A DNA stretch of 64,000 nt from Azophilus sp965220835 (GCA_965220835.1 OZ244842.1:3720001-3784000), one strand, 5' to 3'. Shown: positions 1-9,740, numbered from the stretch's first letter. A program made the numbers and translations. Notes: generated by a model from the sequence alone, not told the origin.

Positions 1-16
1 GTCCTGTCCAATCTCC

Positions 17-1135
17 CTAAATCACGCCCTTGTCCAGGTCCAGCTTGCCGCGGGCCAGGTTGAGCCGCAGCACGTCGGATGCGCCCTCCGCCAGCCGCCA
101 GGCGCGCACGCGCCGGTACAGGCGCTCCAAAGGGTGGCCCACGACCAACGCTTCGCCGCCGACCAACTGGATGCCGGCATCGACGATCTCGGTGATGGCT
201 TCGGTGGCGAACACCTTGCACATGATGCCCTCGTTGATGGTGTTGGCGCCGCTTTCCGCCAAGCGGGCGGTGCGGTAGAGCATGCTGCGGGCGACGAACG
301 CCTTGATGCGCATGTCCGCGTAGCGCAGGCGCACGCCCTCCTTGGCGCCCCGCGGCGTGCCCTTGCGGTCCGGTTGATGCAGGTGGGCGGTGACGGAGTC
401 GATCACCCAACGGGCTAGGCCCACGCACTGGGCGGCAATCAGCAGGCGGGTGTCGCCAATCTGTCCCATCGCCCGGGGCAGCCCTTCGCCAGGTTGGCCG
501 ATGATGTGCGCCCTGGGCACGCGAACGGCATTGAATTCGAAGGCGGCGTGGTGGCTGCCGTCCAAGGATTCGAAACGCCGCGTCATTGCCAGGCCCGGGC
601 TCGCCGTCTCCACCACGGCCAGCGCCGGCCCCGCGTCTTCGATGCGCACCAAGGTGTTGAGGAAGTCGGCATCGGCACCGCCGGTTACGTAGGACTTGCA
701 GCCGTTGACGATGAGGCTCTCGCCGTCGAAGCGGCCGGTCACCGGTCGGTCCTCCGGTTCTGTGAAGGCAAACGCCGCCCGTTTTTCGCCGCGCAGCATG
801 GGTTCGAGAAAGCCGCTCGCCAAGGGTTCGCCGCATTTGGCCAGCACGCCGGGGCCGGGGCCGAACACCGCCTCCAGCCACGGTGGATTGTGGGCGGCCA
901 GTTCCTCGCGCACCACGGTCAGCGCCAGCGGCCCCGCCGCCGTGCCGCCAAATTCTCGGGGTTGGGTCATGGCGTAGAAGCCCTCCGCTTGGGCGGCCGC
1001 AATCACCTGTGCCCGTGCGTCGGCTTGGCCGGCCAAGGGCAGCAGCACCGATTGCGCGAAGCTTGTGGCGCGCTGGCGCAAGGCCATCAGTTCATCGTCA
1101 AGGGATTCAGGCATTGGGGTCTCTCCGCTGTCCAT
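17..1135 (-). CDS. Acyl-CoA dehydrogenase family protein
   Basis: This is a flavoprotein of the acyl-CoA dehydrogenase family, which oxidises a CoA thioester at the alpha-beta bond and passes electrons to ETF. At 372 residues it is slightly shorter than the usual 380-400. The family pattern is visible in order: an N-terminal helical domain, the flavin/substrate stretch AFAFTEPEDRP near residue 120, the beta-domain segment VNGCKSYVTGG, and the C-terminal EGASDVLRLNLARG loop that normally contacts the flavin. It begins at an ATG and is the last gene of a minus-strand run, 69 bases after the small gene at 1205-1576. The substrate cannot be told from sequence. It is one of four such genes in the window, pointing to extensive fatty-acid or CoA-thioester catabolism. 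Confidence 0.9.
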   Translation of the reverse strand: MDSGETPMPESLDDELMALRQRATSFAQSVLLPLAGQADARAQVIAAAQAEGFYAMTQPREFGGTAAGPLALTVVREELAAHNPPWLEAVFGPGPGVLAKCGEPLASGFLEPMLRGEKRAAFAFTEPEDRPVTGRFDGESLIVNGCKSYVTGGADADFLNTLVRIEDAGPALAVVETASPGLAMTRRFESLDGSHHAAFEFNAVRVPRAHIIGQPGEGLPRAMGQIGDTRLLIAAQCVGLARWVIDSVTAHLHQPDRKGTPRGAKEGVRLRYADMRIKAFVARSMLYRTARLAESGANTINEGIMCKVFATEAITEIVDAGIQLVGGEALVVGHPLERLYRRVRAWRLAEGASDVLRLNLARGKLDLDKGVI

Positions 1136-1204
1136 TGCCGCAACGGGTGGGCATTAGGTCCAAACAATCAAGCACAATGGCAGGACAGGACGCTACAAGC
1201 GGTC

Positions 1205-1576
1205 TTAGAGGGCCGGTGCGACCAAAATGGCAACGATGAGCAGCATGCACAGCACCATCGCCGCGAAGGCGTAGAAGATCAGGCTCTCCCGGCGCGCCGA
1301 CGCCTTCAGGAACCGCTCCACCTCCTCCGGCTCACGGGCGGTCATGGCGCTGGTGAGCCGGTAGCGGGTGATGCCGTCGCGCTTCGGCAGCCGCACGAAC
1401 AGCTCCGGGGTGCGGTCCAGCATGCGGGCCACATCCGCAAAGGCAATGCCCGTGTGGCGCGACAGTTGGCTGGGATGCAAGCCCTTTCCGGGGTGGCTCA
1501 AAAAGCACTGGTACAGGTCAAACAACCGGCGAATCTTGCCCCGAAACCGGAAGTTGAGTGGAATCAGGCCGAACAT
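1205..1576 (-). CDS. Small protein with winged-helix-like domain and C-terminal membrane anchor
   Basis: I do not recognise this 123-residue protein as a named family. The first ~90 residues look like a winged-helix fold: SQLSRHTGIAFADVARMLDR resembles a helix-turn-helix, followed by a strand-rich ELFVRLPKRDGITRYRL wing. A single hydrophobic segment (about residues 98-120, FYAFAAMVLCMLLIVAILVA) ends the protein, so it is probably tail-anchored in the inner membrane. It starts 6 bases after the cmoB stop on the same strand and is very likely co-transcribed with cmoAB. Its role is unknown; a membrane-tethered regulator is one possibility. Confidence 0.7.
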   Translation of the reverse strand: MFGLIPLNFRFRGKIRRLFDLYQCFLSHPGKGLHPSQLSRHTGIAFADVARMLDRTPELFVRLPKRDGITRYRLTSAMTAREPEEVERFLKASARRESLIFYAFAAMVLCMLLIVAILVAPAL

Positions 1577-1582
1577 GGCCCT

Positions 1583-2542
1583 TCAATTTAGGTGCCTTGC
1601 CGCCGCAACGCAACGTTTGGGTGCCGGGTGGCCTTCAATGGTTAGGCCGGAATCGTCCGGGTGCAGGGCTTCGGCAAGGGATTGGAAGCGCATCCAAGGC
1701 GTCGAACGTTGCTCCCCAGGCGTGGTGGCGGCAATGTCGATCACCCGCACCTCCTGGAACCCGGCCGCTGCCAAGGCGCCCAACAAGCTTTCCGGGGTTG
1801 GAATTTCGAAGACGTTGCGCATGCGGGCGTAGCGTCCCGCCGGGCGTAGCGGCGCCGCAGCCTCGACGATGAGGGTTTCCACGATGGCCTGGCCACCCGG
1901 CTTGAGGCTCTGGCGCAGGCGTTTGAGATGCTCGCTTGGGTGTCGCTGATGGTAGAGCACGCCCATGCTGAACACGGCGTCGAAGCGAGCCGAGGTGAGG
2001 CGTTCCGGCAACGCCTCAAGGCGAATGGGCAGCACCGCATTGCGAGGGTTGCCCGCGTAGTGGTTGATGGCTTGATGCTGCATGTGGAACAGTGGCGTGG
2101 CGTCGATGCCCACCACTCGCTCAGCCCCCGCCTGCAGCATGCGCCAGCCGAAGTAGCCGTTTCCGCAGCCGACGTCGAGCACGGCCGCGCCTGCCAAGTC
2201 CACCGCTGGCGCCACCCGGCGCCATTTCAGATCGGAGCGCCACTCCGCATCAACGCGCACGCCGAACAGGTCGAAGGGCCCCTTGCGCCAAGGGTGCAGG
2301 GCGTCCAAGGCTTCCCGCAACTGAGCTTGGCCTTCGGGCGCCAAGACCCCGGCAACCGCAACCACGTCGTCGTGGACGGTCCGAACATCGCGGGCTGCGG
2401 GCAAGCGGCCCAACGCCGCCTGCCAGCGGCTGCAATCGCCGTGCCGGTGGAGGTTGGCGAACAAGGTTGCGTCCAGCTCGGCCCAATCCGGCAACGCGTC
2501 ATAGAGCGCTGCAAACCGGGAATCCGGCACTGCCGCCTCCAT
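1583..2542 (-). CDS. cmoB: tRNA U34 carboxymethyltransferase CmoB
   Basis: CmoB transfers the carboxymethyl group of carboxy-S-adenosylmethionine to 5-hydroxyuridine at tRNA position 34, giving the cmo5U wobble base. The protein has a family-typical N-terminal extension (HPWRKGPFDLFGVRVDAEWR), then a Rossmann methyltransferase core with the SAM-type loop VLDVGCGNGYFGWRML, the GIDAT second strand and FSMGVLYHQRHP. I chose the ATG at 2542 over an upstream in-frame TTG because it gives 319 residues, close to the known ~323, and it overlaps the cmoA stop as TGATG, indicating translational coupling. CmoA, which makes the cofactor, is directly upstream. The pair is characteristic of gammaproteobacteria and some epsilonproteobacteria. 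Confidence 0.95.
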   Translation of the reverse strand: MEAAVPDSRFAALYDALPDWAELDATLFANLHRHGDCSRWQAALGRLPAARDVRTVHDDVVAVAGVLAPEGQAQLREALDALHPWRKGPFDLFGVRVDAEWRSDLKWRRVAPAVDLAGAAVLDVGCGNGYFGWRMLQAGAERVVGIDATPLFHMQHQAINHYAGNPRNAVLPIRLEALPERLTSARFDAVFSMGVLYHQRHPSEHLKRLRQSLKPGGQAIVETLIVEAAAPLRPAGRYARMRNVFEIPTPESLLGALAAAGFQEVRVIDIAATTPGEQRSTPWMRFQSLAEALHPDDSGLTIEGHPAPKRCVAAARHLN

Positions 2543-3261
2543 CAGTCCTTGATCGCGACGATGGAGCACCAGTTGAGGCAGCTAAACCAAGTGCGCACGG
2601 TGCTGAACCCGGCCGCCAGAAGCCGCTCGTGGTGTTCCGCCTCGGTATCGATGATCATCACCCGCTCCAGCGCCTCGCGCTTTTGGCTGACTTCCAGATC
2701 GCTGTAGCCGTTGGCCTTCTTGTAGGCGATGTGGAGGGTTTCGGACCACGCTTGGTCCGCCTCGCCGCTGAAGCGGATTTTCTCGGAGAGAATCACCACG
2801 CCACCCGGCAGCAGCGCTTGGCAGCAGCGCGCCAGCAAGGCTTGGCGGTCGGCTGGCGGAATGAACTGCAGCACGTAGTTCAGGAGCAGAACGCTGGCGC
2901 CGGTTACATCGGTTTGCCGAATGTCCTTTTGGCGAAAGGTCACCCGCGGATCCTTGATGCTTGCCGACGCCCGCTCCAGCATCGGCGCCGAAGAGTCCAC
3001 CGCCACGATTTGGCAGGGCCGTTCGCCCAAGGCGCGCAGCAGGGCCAAGGTGGTGGCGCCTTGGGAACAGCCGAGGTCGAAGGCCAAGCCGCCTTCCGGG
3101 AGGCTTTCGGCGGCAATCAGCCCAGTGATGGGAATGACGGTTTCAAAGCCCGGCACGCTGCGCCGAATCATGTCCGGGAACACCTCGGCCACCGCTTCGT
3201 CAAAGGCGAAGTCCACAATCTGCGGGCGCTTGTGCTGAAAGAGGCGGTCTTGGGAGGTCAT
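2542..3261 (-). CDS. cmoA: Carboxy-S-adenosyl-L-methionine synthase CmoA
   Basis: CmoA converts S-adenosylmethionine and prephenate to carboxy-SAM, the donor used by CmoB. The 239-residue length matches the family. Visible features are the N-terminal FAFDEAVAEVFPDMIRRSVP signature, the SAM-binding loop AFDLGCSQGATTLALL (near residue 60), VAVDSSAPMLERA, and the LLNYVLQFIPP segment. It starts at an ATG and its stop overlaps the cmoB start. A short divergent promoter region (about 3262-3323) separates it from ppk1 on the other strand. Confidence 0.95.
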   Translation of the reverse strand: MTSQDRLFQHKRPQIVDFAFDEAVAEVFPDMIRRSVPGFETVIPITGLIAAESLPEGGLAFDLGCSQGATTLALLRALGERPCQIVAVDSSAPMLERASASIKDPRVTFRQKDIRQTDVTGASVLLLNYVLQFIPPADRQALLARCCQALLPGGVVILSEKIRFSGEADQAWSETLHIAYKKANGYSDLEVSQKREALERVMIIDTEAEHHERLLAAGFSTVRTWFSCLNWCSIVAIKD

Positions 3262-3323
3262 GCGCGTGTCATTCGCAGTGTTAGACTGACTTGTTGACTT
3301 TCACTCATTGTAGCCCTCAGTTC

Positions 3324-5399
3324 GTGGACGCCGAAGCACTCAGCAATCCGGACCTGTACATCAATCGGGAGCTCTCCCTGCTGGAGTTCCACTGGCGCGT
3401 GTTGGCCCAGGCACGGGACGAAACGCTGCCGTTGCTCGAGCGGCTGCGCTTCCTGTGCATTTCCAGCTCAATCCTCGATGAGTTTTTTGAAATTCGCGTG
3501 GCGGGCCTCAAGCAGCAGGCAGACTATGGGGTGGTGCAGCGCGGTGCGGACAACCTGTCTCCGGCCGAGCAGCTCCGCCGCATCGCTTCCAAGGCCCGCG
3601 CCCTCATCGACGGCCAGTATCAGGTGTTGAACGAGGCGCTGCTGCCCGCCCTGGACAAGGAGGGCGTGCACTTTTTGAGCAAGGCCGATTGGAACGCCGC
3701 CCAACGCAAGTGGATCAAGCGCTACTTCAACCATGAGCTGGCGCCCATCATGAGCCCCATCGGGCTGGATCCCGCCCATCCCTTTCCGGACCCGCTCAAC
3801 AAAAGCCTGGCCTTCATCGTCAACCTCAAGGGCAAGGATGCCTTCGGCCGCAACACCGGCAGGGCCATCTTGCAGGCCCCCCGCGCCTTGCCGCGGGTGG
3901 TGCGGCTGCCGGAGTCCTGCGCCGCCGGGCCCAATGAGTTTGTGCTGCTGTCGTCGATCATCGACGCGCACGTGGATGAGCTGTTTCCCGGCATGCAGGC
4001 CACCGGCGTGTACCAGTTCCGCGTTACTCGCAACAGTGACCTGTTCGTTGATGAAGAGGAGGTGGACGACCTGCTGCGGGCGTTGGAGGGCGAACTGCCC
4101 TCGCGCCGCTATGGCGAGGCGGTGCGCCTTGAAGTGGCCCAGGATTGTCCGGAGGAGCTTGAGGCCTTCCTGACCACCCAATTCCAACTCACGCGAGAGG
4201 ACGTGTACCGCTGCAGCGGCCCGGTCAACCTCATGCGCTTGGCCACCGTGCCGGACTTGGTGGAACGGCCAGACCTCAAGTATCCGGGGTTTCGCCCCGG
4301 CATTCCTGACCGGGTGCGCCACGCCAACGACATGTTCGAGGCCATCGCTGCGGGGGACGTGCTGCTGCATCACCCGTTTGAGTCCTTTGCGCCATTCCTG
4401 GAGTTCCTGCGCCAAGCCGCCAAGGACCCCGGCGTGCTCTCCATTCGCCAAACCCTCTACCGCACCGGTGCCCAGTCGGCGGTGGTGGAGGCGTTGACCG
4501 AGGCCGCCTCCAACGGCAAGGAGGTGATGGTGGTGATTGAGCTGCGGGCGCGCTTCGACGAAGCCGCCAACATCGAGCTTGCCAACCACTTGAAGGGCGC
4601 CGGGGCGCAGGTGGTTTACGGCGTGGTGGGGCACAAGACCCACGCCAAGATGTGCATGGTGATCCGCCGTGAAGGGCGGGCGTTGAAGCGCTACGTGCAT
4701 CTCGGCACCGGCAACTACCACACCAGCACCACACGCCTTTACACGGACTACGGCCTGTTCACCTGCGACCCGGCCATGGGCAATGACGTGCAGAAGGTGT
4801 TTGCCCAGCTCACCGCCATGGGCCGGGCCGGGCGTTTGAAGAAGCTGCTGCAGTCGCCGTTCACGCTGCACAAGTCGATGTTGGCGTACATCGACGCGGA
4901 GGCGGAGAACGCCCGCAACAACAAGCCGGCACGGGTGGCGGCCAAGATGAACTCGCTGCTCGACCCCAGGATCATTCAAGCGCTCTACCGCGCCAGCCAA
5001 GCGGGGGTTGCCGTCGATTTGATCGTGCGCGGCATCTGCGCGCTGCGCCCAGGGGTGCCCGGCGTTTCGGAGAACATTCGCGTGCGCTCCGTGGTCGGCC
5101 GCTTCCTGGAGCACACCCGCGTGTTCTACTTCGAGAACGGCGGGGAACCCAGGGTTTACCTGTCCAGCGCGGACTGGATGGGCCGCAACTTCTTCAATCG
5201 CGTCGAAGTGTGCTTTCCCATTGAGAATGAAGACTTGAAGAAGCGCGTGGTGCTTGAATCCATCGACAGTTACCTGCAAGATAATTGCCAAGCTTGGCAG
5301 CTTGAGCAGGATGGTGGCTACCGGGCCGCTGGCGGCTCGCCAAGCAAGCGAAAGAGCGCCCAGCAGTCGTTGTTGGCTATACTCGCCGACGAGGCCTAA
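3324..5399 (+). CDS. ppk1: Polyphosphate kinase 1
   Basis: PPK1 reversibly polymerises the ATP gamma-phosphate into inorganic polyphosphate. The protein has the family N-terminal helical domain (LYINRELSLLEFHWRVLAQA), the SSILDEFFEIRVAGLKQQ region, and phospholipase-D-like C-terminal domains containing GHKTHAKMCMV and HLGTGNYH, which hold the histidines involved in phosphoenzyme formation. SADWMGRNFFNRVEVCFPIE near the end is also typical. No ATG lies near the start. The GTG at 3324 gives 691 residues and an N-terminus matching the family; a TTG at 3291 would add 11 poorly matching residues. ppx lies 2.8 kb downstream in convergent orientation, with a TonB receptor gene between them. Confidence 0.94.
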   Translation: MDAEALSNPDLYINRELSLLEFHWRVLAQARDETLPLLERLRFLCISSSILDEFFEIRVAGLKQQADYGVVQRGADNLSPAEQLRRIASKARALIDGQYQVLNEALLPALDKEGVHFLSKADWNAAQRKWIKRYFNHELAPIMSPIGLDPAHPFPDPLNKSLAFIVNLKGKDAFGRNTGRAILQAPRALPRVVRLPESCAAGPNEFVLLSSIIDAHVDELFPGMQATGVYQFRVTRNSDLFVDEEEVDDLLRALEGELPSRRYGEAVRLEVAQDCPEELEAFLTTQFQLTREDVYRCSGPVNLMRLATVPDLVERPDLKYPGFRPGIPDRVRHANDMFEAIAAGDVLLHHPFESFAPFLEFLRQAAKDPGVLSIRQTLYRTGAQSAVVEALTEAASNGKEVMVVIELRARFDEAANIELANHLKGAGAQVVYGVVGHKTHAKMCMVIRREGRALKRYVHLGTGNYHTSTTRLYTDYGLFTCDPAMGNDVQKVFAQLTAMGRAGRLKKLLQSPFTLHKSMLAYIDAEAENARNNKPARVAAKMNSLLDPRIIQALYRASQAGVAVDLIVRGICALRPGVPGVSENIRVRSVVGRFLEHTRVFYFENGGEPRVYLSSADWMGRNFFNRVEVCFPIENEDLKKRVVLESIDSYLQDNCQAWQLEQDGGYRAAGGSPSKRKSAQQSLLAILADEA

Positions 5400-5459
5400 G
5401 GCCGCAAGTGAAGACTTTGAATAGGCAGTAACTTGAACTACAGAGACAAGGAGCAAGTT

Positions 5460-8198
5460 GTGTTGAGAGCATCAAGTAGCATGAGTGAGCGGCTGCCAGT
5501 CGCGCTAGCAGCGCTGGCTCTGGCGACGGCCCCCTTTGCCTCCGGCAATGCCGAGGCCGTTGAACAGGCCGACAACGACGTCATTGAAGAGATCGTCGTC
5601 ACCGCTGGCAGCCGGCGGGCGGAGCGCTCCGCATCCGACATACCGGCCCCGGTTGACGTGATCTCCGGGGAGGAGCTCACTGACCAAGCCACATCGGACA
5701 TCCCGGACATCCTGCGTTCGGTGGTGCCGTCCTACATGGTCAACACCCAGCCCATTTCGGACGCGGCCACAATCATCCGGCCCGCCAACCTGCGCGGCCT
5801 CTCCCCGGACAACACCTTGGTGCTGCTGAATGGCAAGCGTCGCCATCGCGCCTCCGTCATCACCTTCTTGGGCGGCGGCATCGCCGACGGTGCCCACGGG
5901 CCGGATGTGGGCGTTATCCCGGCCATTGGCCTCAAGCGGGTGGAGGTGCTGCGGGACGGCGCCTCCTCCCAATACGGCTCCGACGCAATCGCGGGCGTGA
6001 TCAACTTCGTCCTCAAGGACGACCGCGAGGGCGGCGAATTCGAGGTGAAGTACGGCTCCACCTACGATGGTGACGGGGACAACTACCAGTTCTCCGGCAA
6101 CATCGGCCTGCCCTTGGGCGAAACCGGGTTTTTCAACATCTCCGGCGAGTACGGCGAGACCGACGACACCATCCGCTCGGTGCAACGCGACGACGTGGCT
6201 GGCTTGCTCGCCGCGGGCAATGCGGCGGCGGGTGACGTCAGGGTCAACACCATCACCGATGAAGCGGCCCAGATTTGGGGGCAGCCACGGGTGGATGACG
6301 ACTGGAAGATCTTCTTCAACGCCGGCATCGACCTCAGCGAGCAGGCGGAGCTCTATGCCTTTGGCAACTATGCGGAGCGGCGCGTGGAGGGCGGGTTTTT
6401 CTATCGCAACCCCACCAATAGGCCGGGCGTCTTCGCGGGCGTAACCGTTGACCCGGCAACCGGCATGGCGGACCCGGACGGCGTGCCCTCCGTGCGCGTC
6501 GGCGATCTCTCCCCGGATAACGCCGGTGACTGTCCTGCCGGCATTCCGCTGACCGGCGCCAACAACGTGATTCCGGACGCCGGCATCCTGGCCAGCGTTG
6601 TGGCGGACCCGAATTGCTTCTCCTTCGTTGAGCTCTACCCAGGTGGGTTCGTGCCGCGATTCGGGGGCGACACTGAAGACAACGCCATCGTCATCGGCCT
6701 GCGGGGCGAGTTGTCCTTTGGCAATGGCCTAGGCTACGACCTCAGCTACACCCGGGGCAACAACCAGTCCAATTTCTTCATCTTCAACACCGTCAACGCC
6801 AGCTTGGGGCCGGACCAGCCCGCGGGGGCCTACTTCGAACCAGGCGCCTACGAGCAGACGGACAACAACTTCAACTTGGACCTGACCTACGCATTGCCGG
6901 TTGACGCCTTCGCATCGGACGTCAGCATCGCGGCGGGCTTTGAGTACCGGGAAGAGAAGTTCGAGATCACCGAAGGCGACGCTGCCTCCACGCAGATTGG
7001 CGTGCTGTCTGAGCCTTCCGACGCCTATCCGGTGGGCCAAGGGTTCTCGTCCTCCTCCAACGGCTTCGGCGGCTTCACGGTGAACACGTCGGACTCCCAG
7101 GACAACATTGCGGTCTATGGCGAAGTCGAGGCGGACGTGCTGGAGCAGCTCACGCTGCAGGGAGCCCTGCGATGGGAGGACTACAACGTTTACGGCAGCA
7201 CGCTGGACTACAAGATCGGCGCGCTGTTTAGAGCCACCGACGCGGTGAGCCTGCGCGGCACATGGTCCACGGGGTTTCATGTGCCCACCACCGGCCAAGC
7301 CAACGTGGTCAATGTCACCACCGCCTTCCAGGGCGGCGTGCTGAGGGACGAAGGCACCTTTCCCTTGAACAGCGCGGCAGGCCAATTCGTCAACGAACGG
7401 GAAGGCGGCATTTACAGCTTGGAAGAGGAGCAAGCCAAGAACCTGTCACTCGGCGTGGCACTGAGTATGGGCGACATGACCGTGACCGTGGACTACTTCA
7501 ACATCAAGGTGGAGGACCGCATCGCCCTGTCCTCGCCGCGGCCCTTTCAGATCTTGCTGCAGGAGTACGCCGAGGAGCAGGGCGTGACGCTCAGCGGCGG
7601 CACGGAAACCAGCCAGATTCTCAACGCGCTCGATGCTGCGGGCCTGTTGAACGCAGCCGACTTCGCGGGCTCCGAAGACTTGAGCTCCTTCAAGTTCTTC
7701 TACAACGACTTCGACACGAAAACCCAAGGGGTGGACATTGTGGCCAGCCAAAGGTTCAGTGGTGGTGGCGGCGAGAACATCGTCGCCCTCGCCTTGAACT
7801 ACACGGACACCAAGGTCACCAAGGAAGGCACGCTGATTCCTCACCGCATTCGTCAGCTTGAGGAGAACATTCCGCACTGGAAGGGCAATCTGTCCTGGCG
7901 GCACTTCCGTGACGGTTGGCGGGCTTTGGCAAGGTTGAACTTCCACTCCGACTACTATGAAGCCCACTTGGACTCCGCTGACTTTGAAGTCGACTCTGGC
8001 GGAGAGATCACTTTCGATGCGGAAATCGCTTATGCCGGCTTCCAGAACATGGAAGTCATCCTTGGCGCCGCCAATCTGTTCGACAACATGCCGGACAGCA
8101 ACCCGTATGCCGGCATCGTGGGTTCCAAGTACCCGGCCACGGCGCCATTTGGGTACAACGGCGGCCAGTGGTACCTCAAGGTGCGCTACGTCTATTGA
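5460..8198 (+). CDS. TonB-dependent outer-membrane receptor
   Basis: This is a large TonB-dependent receptor of about 912 residues. A signal peptide (PVALAALALATAPFASGNA) is followed by a TonB-box-like segment (DNDVIEEIVVTAGSR), a plug domain with VDVISGEELTD, RPANLRGLSPDNTLVLLNGKR and GSDAIAGVINFVLK, and a C-terminal beta-barrel rich in alternating aromatic strands, ending in the expected aromatic pattern QWYLKVRYVY. The start is uncertain. AAGGAG at 5448-5453 sits six bases before a GTG at 5460; an ATG at 5481 would also leave an intact signal peptide. The large plug/barrel inserts resemble receptors for complex organic ligands, but the substrate cannot be inferred. It may share transcription with ppk1 (60-base gap). 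Confidence 0.9.
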   Translation: MLRASSSMSERLPVALAALALATAPFASGNAEAVEQADNDVIEEIVVTAGSRRAERSASDIPAPVDVISGEELTDQATSDIPDILRSVVPSYMVNTQPISDAATIIRPANLRGLSPDNTLVLLNGKRRHRASVITFLGGGIADGAHGPDVGVIPAIGLKRVEVLRDGASSQYGSDAIAGVINFVLKDDREGGEFEVKYGSTYDGDGDNYQFSGNIGLPLGETGFFNISGEYGETDDTIRSVQRDDVAGLLAAGNAAAGDVRVNTITDEAAQIWGQPRVDDDWKIFFNAGIDLSEQAELYAFGNYAERRVEGGFFYRNPTNRPGVFAGVTVDPATGMADPDGVPSVRVGDLSPDNAGDCPAGIPLTGANNVIPDAGILASVVADPNCFSFVELYPGGFVPRFGGDTEDNAIVIGLRGELSFGNGLGYDLSYTRGNNQSNFFIFNTVNASLGPDQPAGAYFEPGAYEQTDNNFNLDLTYALPVDAFASDVSIAAGFEYREEKFEITEGDAASTQIGVLSEPSDAYPVGQGFSSSSNGFGGFTVNTSDSQDNIAVYGEVEADVLEQLTLQGALRWEDYNVYGSTLDYKIGALFRATDAVSLRGTWSTGFHVPTTGQANVVNVTTAFQGGVLRDEGTFPLNSAAGQFVNEREGGIYSLEEEQAKNLSLGVALSMGDMTVTVDYFNIKVEDRIALSSPRPFQILLQEYAEEQGVTLSGGTETSQILNALDAAGLLNAADFAGSEDLSSFKFFYNDFDTKTQGVDIVASQRFSGGGGENIVALALNYTDTKVTKEGTLIPHRIRQLEENIPHWKGNLSWRHFRDGWRALARLNFHSDYYEAHLDSADFEVDSGGEITFDAEIAYAGFQNMEVILGAANLFDNMPDSNPYAGIVGSKYPATAPFGYNGGQWYLKVRYVY

Positions 8199-8213
8199 TC
8201 TTTGGTTGAGGCC

Positions 8214-9731
8214 CTAACGGGTCTTGACCTTCAAGGACAGGGAGGAGGCCTGCAGGTAGTGGGCCTCCTCCTTGAGGTCAAGCTTGGTGAGCGGGTGCTT
8301 CGCCAGCCACTCCTTGAACAGCGTGACCTCCAAGTGCCTGCCATCGGCCTTGATGGCGACATGGGGCAGGGGGTCGTTGCTGCGGCTGCGGTGCAGGATA
8401 ACGGCCAATCGCAGCAGCGCCGTCAGCTTTAGGATGGCGCCCTTCGCCGCTGGCAGCGCTTCGCCCTCGGTGGCGAACTTGCGGCGGTGCAGGCGCACCA
8501 AAGTGCCGAGTTGGCGTTGGTCATGCTTGGAAAAGCCCGGCATGTCCATGTGGGCAAGCAGGTAGCCGCCATGCTTGTGGTAATGGTTGTGGGCGATGTC
8601 CATGCCGATCTCGTGCAGGTCCGCCGCCCAGGCCAGCAGCAGGCGTTGCTCCGCCGCCTGCAGCCGCCAAGGCACCGCAACCTGGGCCAGCAGGGCCAAG
8701 GCCGTGTCCCGCACCCGCTTGGCATGCACCGCATCGACGTGGTAGCGCTCCATGAGGTTGCGCACGGTGGCGTCGCGAATGTCCTGATGATGCACGCGGC
8801 CGAGCAGATCCTGGAGCAACCCCTCGCGCAGCGCCCCTTCGCTGACTTCCAGGAACTGGATGCCTAAGGATTCGATCACCGCCGCCAGCACCGCCACCCC
8901 GCCGGGGAACACGGCCCGTCTTTCCGGGGACAGGCCCGGCAGGTCAACCTGGTCCAAGCGCTGGGCCTCGATCAGTCGGTTTATCAGCTCAGCCATCCCC
9001 GCCGGCCGGATGCCGTTGGCTTCGCCGTTTTGCATTTCAGCCAGCACGTTGGCCACCGCCAGCATGGTGCCGGAAGCGCCGATGGCCACATCCCAGGAAA
9101 GCTCCGTGTAGCGGCTGCGCACCACCTCCAACTCCCGCAGGCAGTGGTTGATCGCCTTGGTGAAGGCCCGCCGGGTGATGGCGCCATCGGCGAAGCACTG
9201 CTGGCTCTGGGCAACGCAGCCGATGTGCAGGCTTTCCATAACCTCTGGAGTAGAGTGGCGGCCGAGAATCAACTCCGTGCTGCCGCCGCCGATGTCAATC
9301 ACCAACCGCCGGTCGTGGTTGTCCTCCAAGTCGTGGGACACGCCGAGATAGATCAGCCGCGCCTCCTCCCGCCCGGAAATGATCTCCACCCGGTGCCCCA
9401 ACGCCTGTTCCGCGCTCTCAATGAAGGCCTCTGAATCCCGGGCCTTGCGCAGGGCGTTGGTGCCGACCACGCGCACGTTTTCGCGGCGCAGGTGGCGCAA
9501 GCGCTGCCCGAAGCGCTCCAAGCATTCCAAGGCTCTTTGGCTGGCCGCCGCAGTCAGCCTTTGGCGGTCGTCAAGGCCTTCGGCGAGCCGCACCATCTCG
9601 CGTATCTTGTCGAGCGTTTGCAGATGGCCGCCGGATTCCTGGGCAACGATGAGATGAAAGCTGTTGGAACCCAAGTCCAGTGCAGCCAGCTCCCGGGGAG
9701 CGCCGTTGGCGGGAAAGGCGGGTTCAGCCAT
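8214..9731 (-). CDS. ppx: Exopolyphosphatase, Ppx/GppA family
   Basis: Ppx hydrolyses terminal phosphates from long-chain polyphosphate, opposing PPK1. The ASKHA-fold phosphate loops are clear: LAALDLGSNSFHLIVAQ near residue 17 and VIDIGGGSTELILGR near residue 150. The catalytic-Glu region NALRKARDSEAFIESAEQ lies between them, and a C-terminal HD-like helical domain (ADLHEIGMDIAHNHYHKHG, near residue 370) is present. Length 505 residues matches E. coli Ppx (513) and GppA (494). The presence of ppk1 nearby favours Ppx over GppA, though dual activity is possible. It converges with the TonB receptor gene and lies just downstream of an acyl-CoA dehydrogenase on the same strand (9-base gap). Confidence 0.93.
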   Translation of the reverse strand: MAEPAFPANGAPRELAALDLGSNSFHLIVAQESGGHLQTLDKIREMVRLAEGLDDRQRLTAAASQRALECLERFGQRLRHLRRENVRVVGTNALRKARDSEAFIESAEQALGHRVEIISGREEARLIYLGVSHDLEDNHDRRLVIDIGGGSTELILGRHSTPEVMESLHIGCVAQSQQCFADGAITRRAFTKAINHCLRELEVVRSRYTELSWDVAIGASGTMLAVANVLAEMQNGEANGIRPAGMAELINRLIEAQRLDQVDLPGLSPERRAVFPGGVAVLAAVIESLGIQFLEVSEGALREGLLQDLLGRVHHQDIRDATVRNLMERYHVDAVHAKRVRDTALALLAQVAVPWRLQAAEQRLLLAWAADLHEIGMDIAHNHYHKHGGYLLAHMDMPGFSKHDQRQLGTLVRLHRRKFATEGEALPAAKGAILKLTALLRLAVILHRSRSNDPLPHVAIKADGRHLEVTLFKEWLAKHPLTKLDLKEEAHYLQASSLSLKVKTR

Positions 9732-9740
9732 GGAGAGGCC

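Noticed and set aside
3468..5456. 662-codon minus-strand frame opposite ppk1
   Set aside because: It mirrors ppk1 codon structure, is rich in His/Gly/Gln/Val with no domain, and PPK1 on the other strand is beyond doubt.
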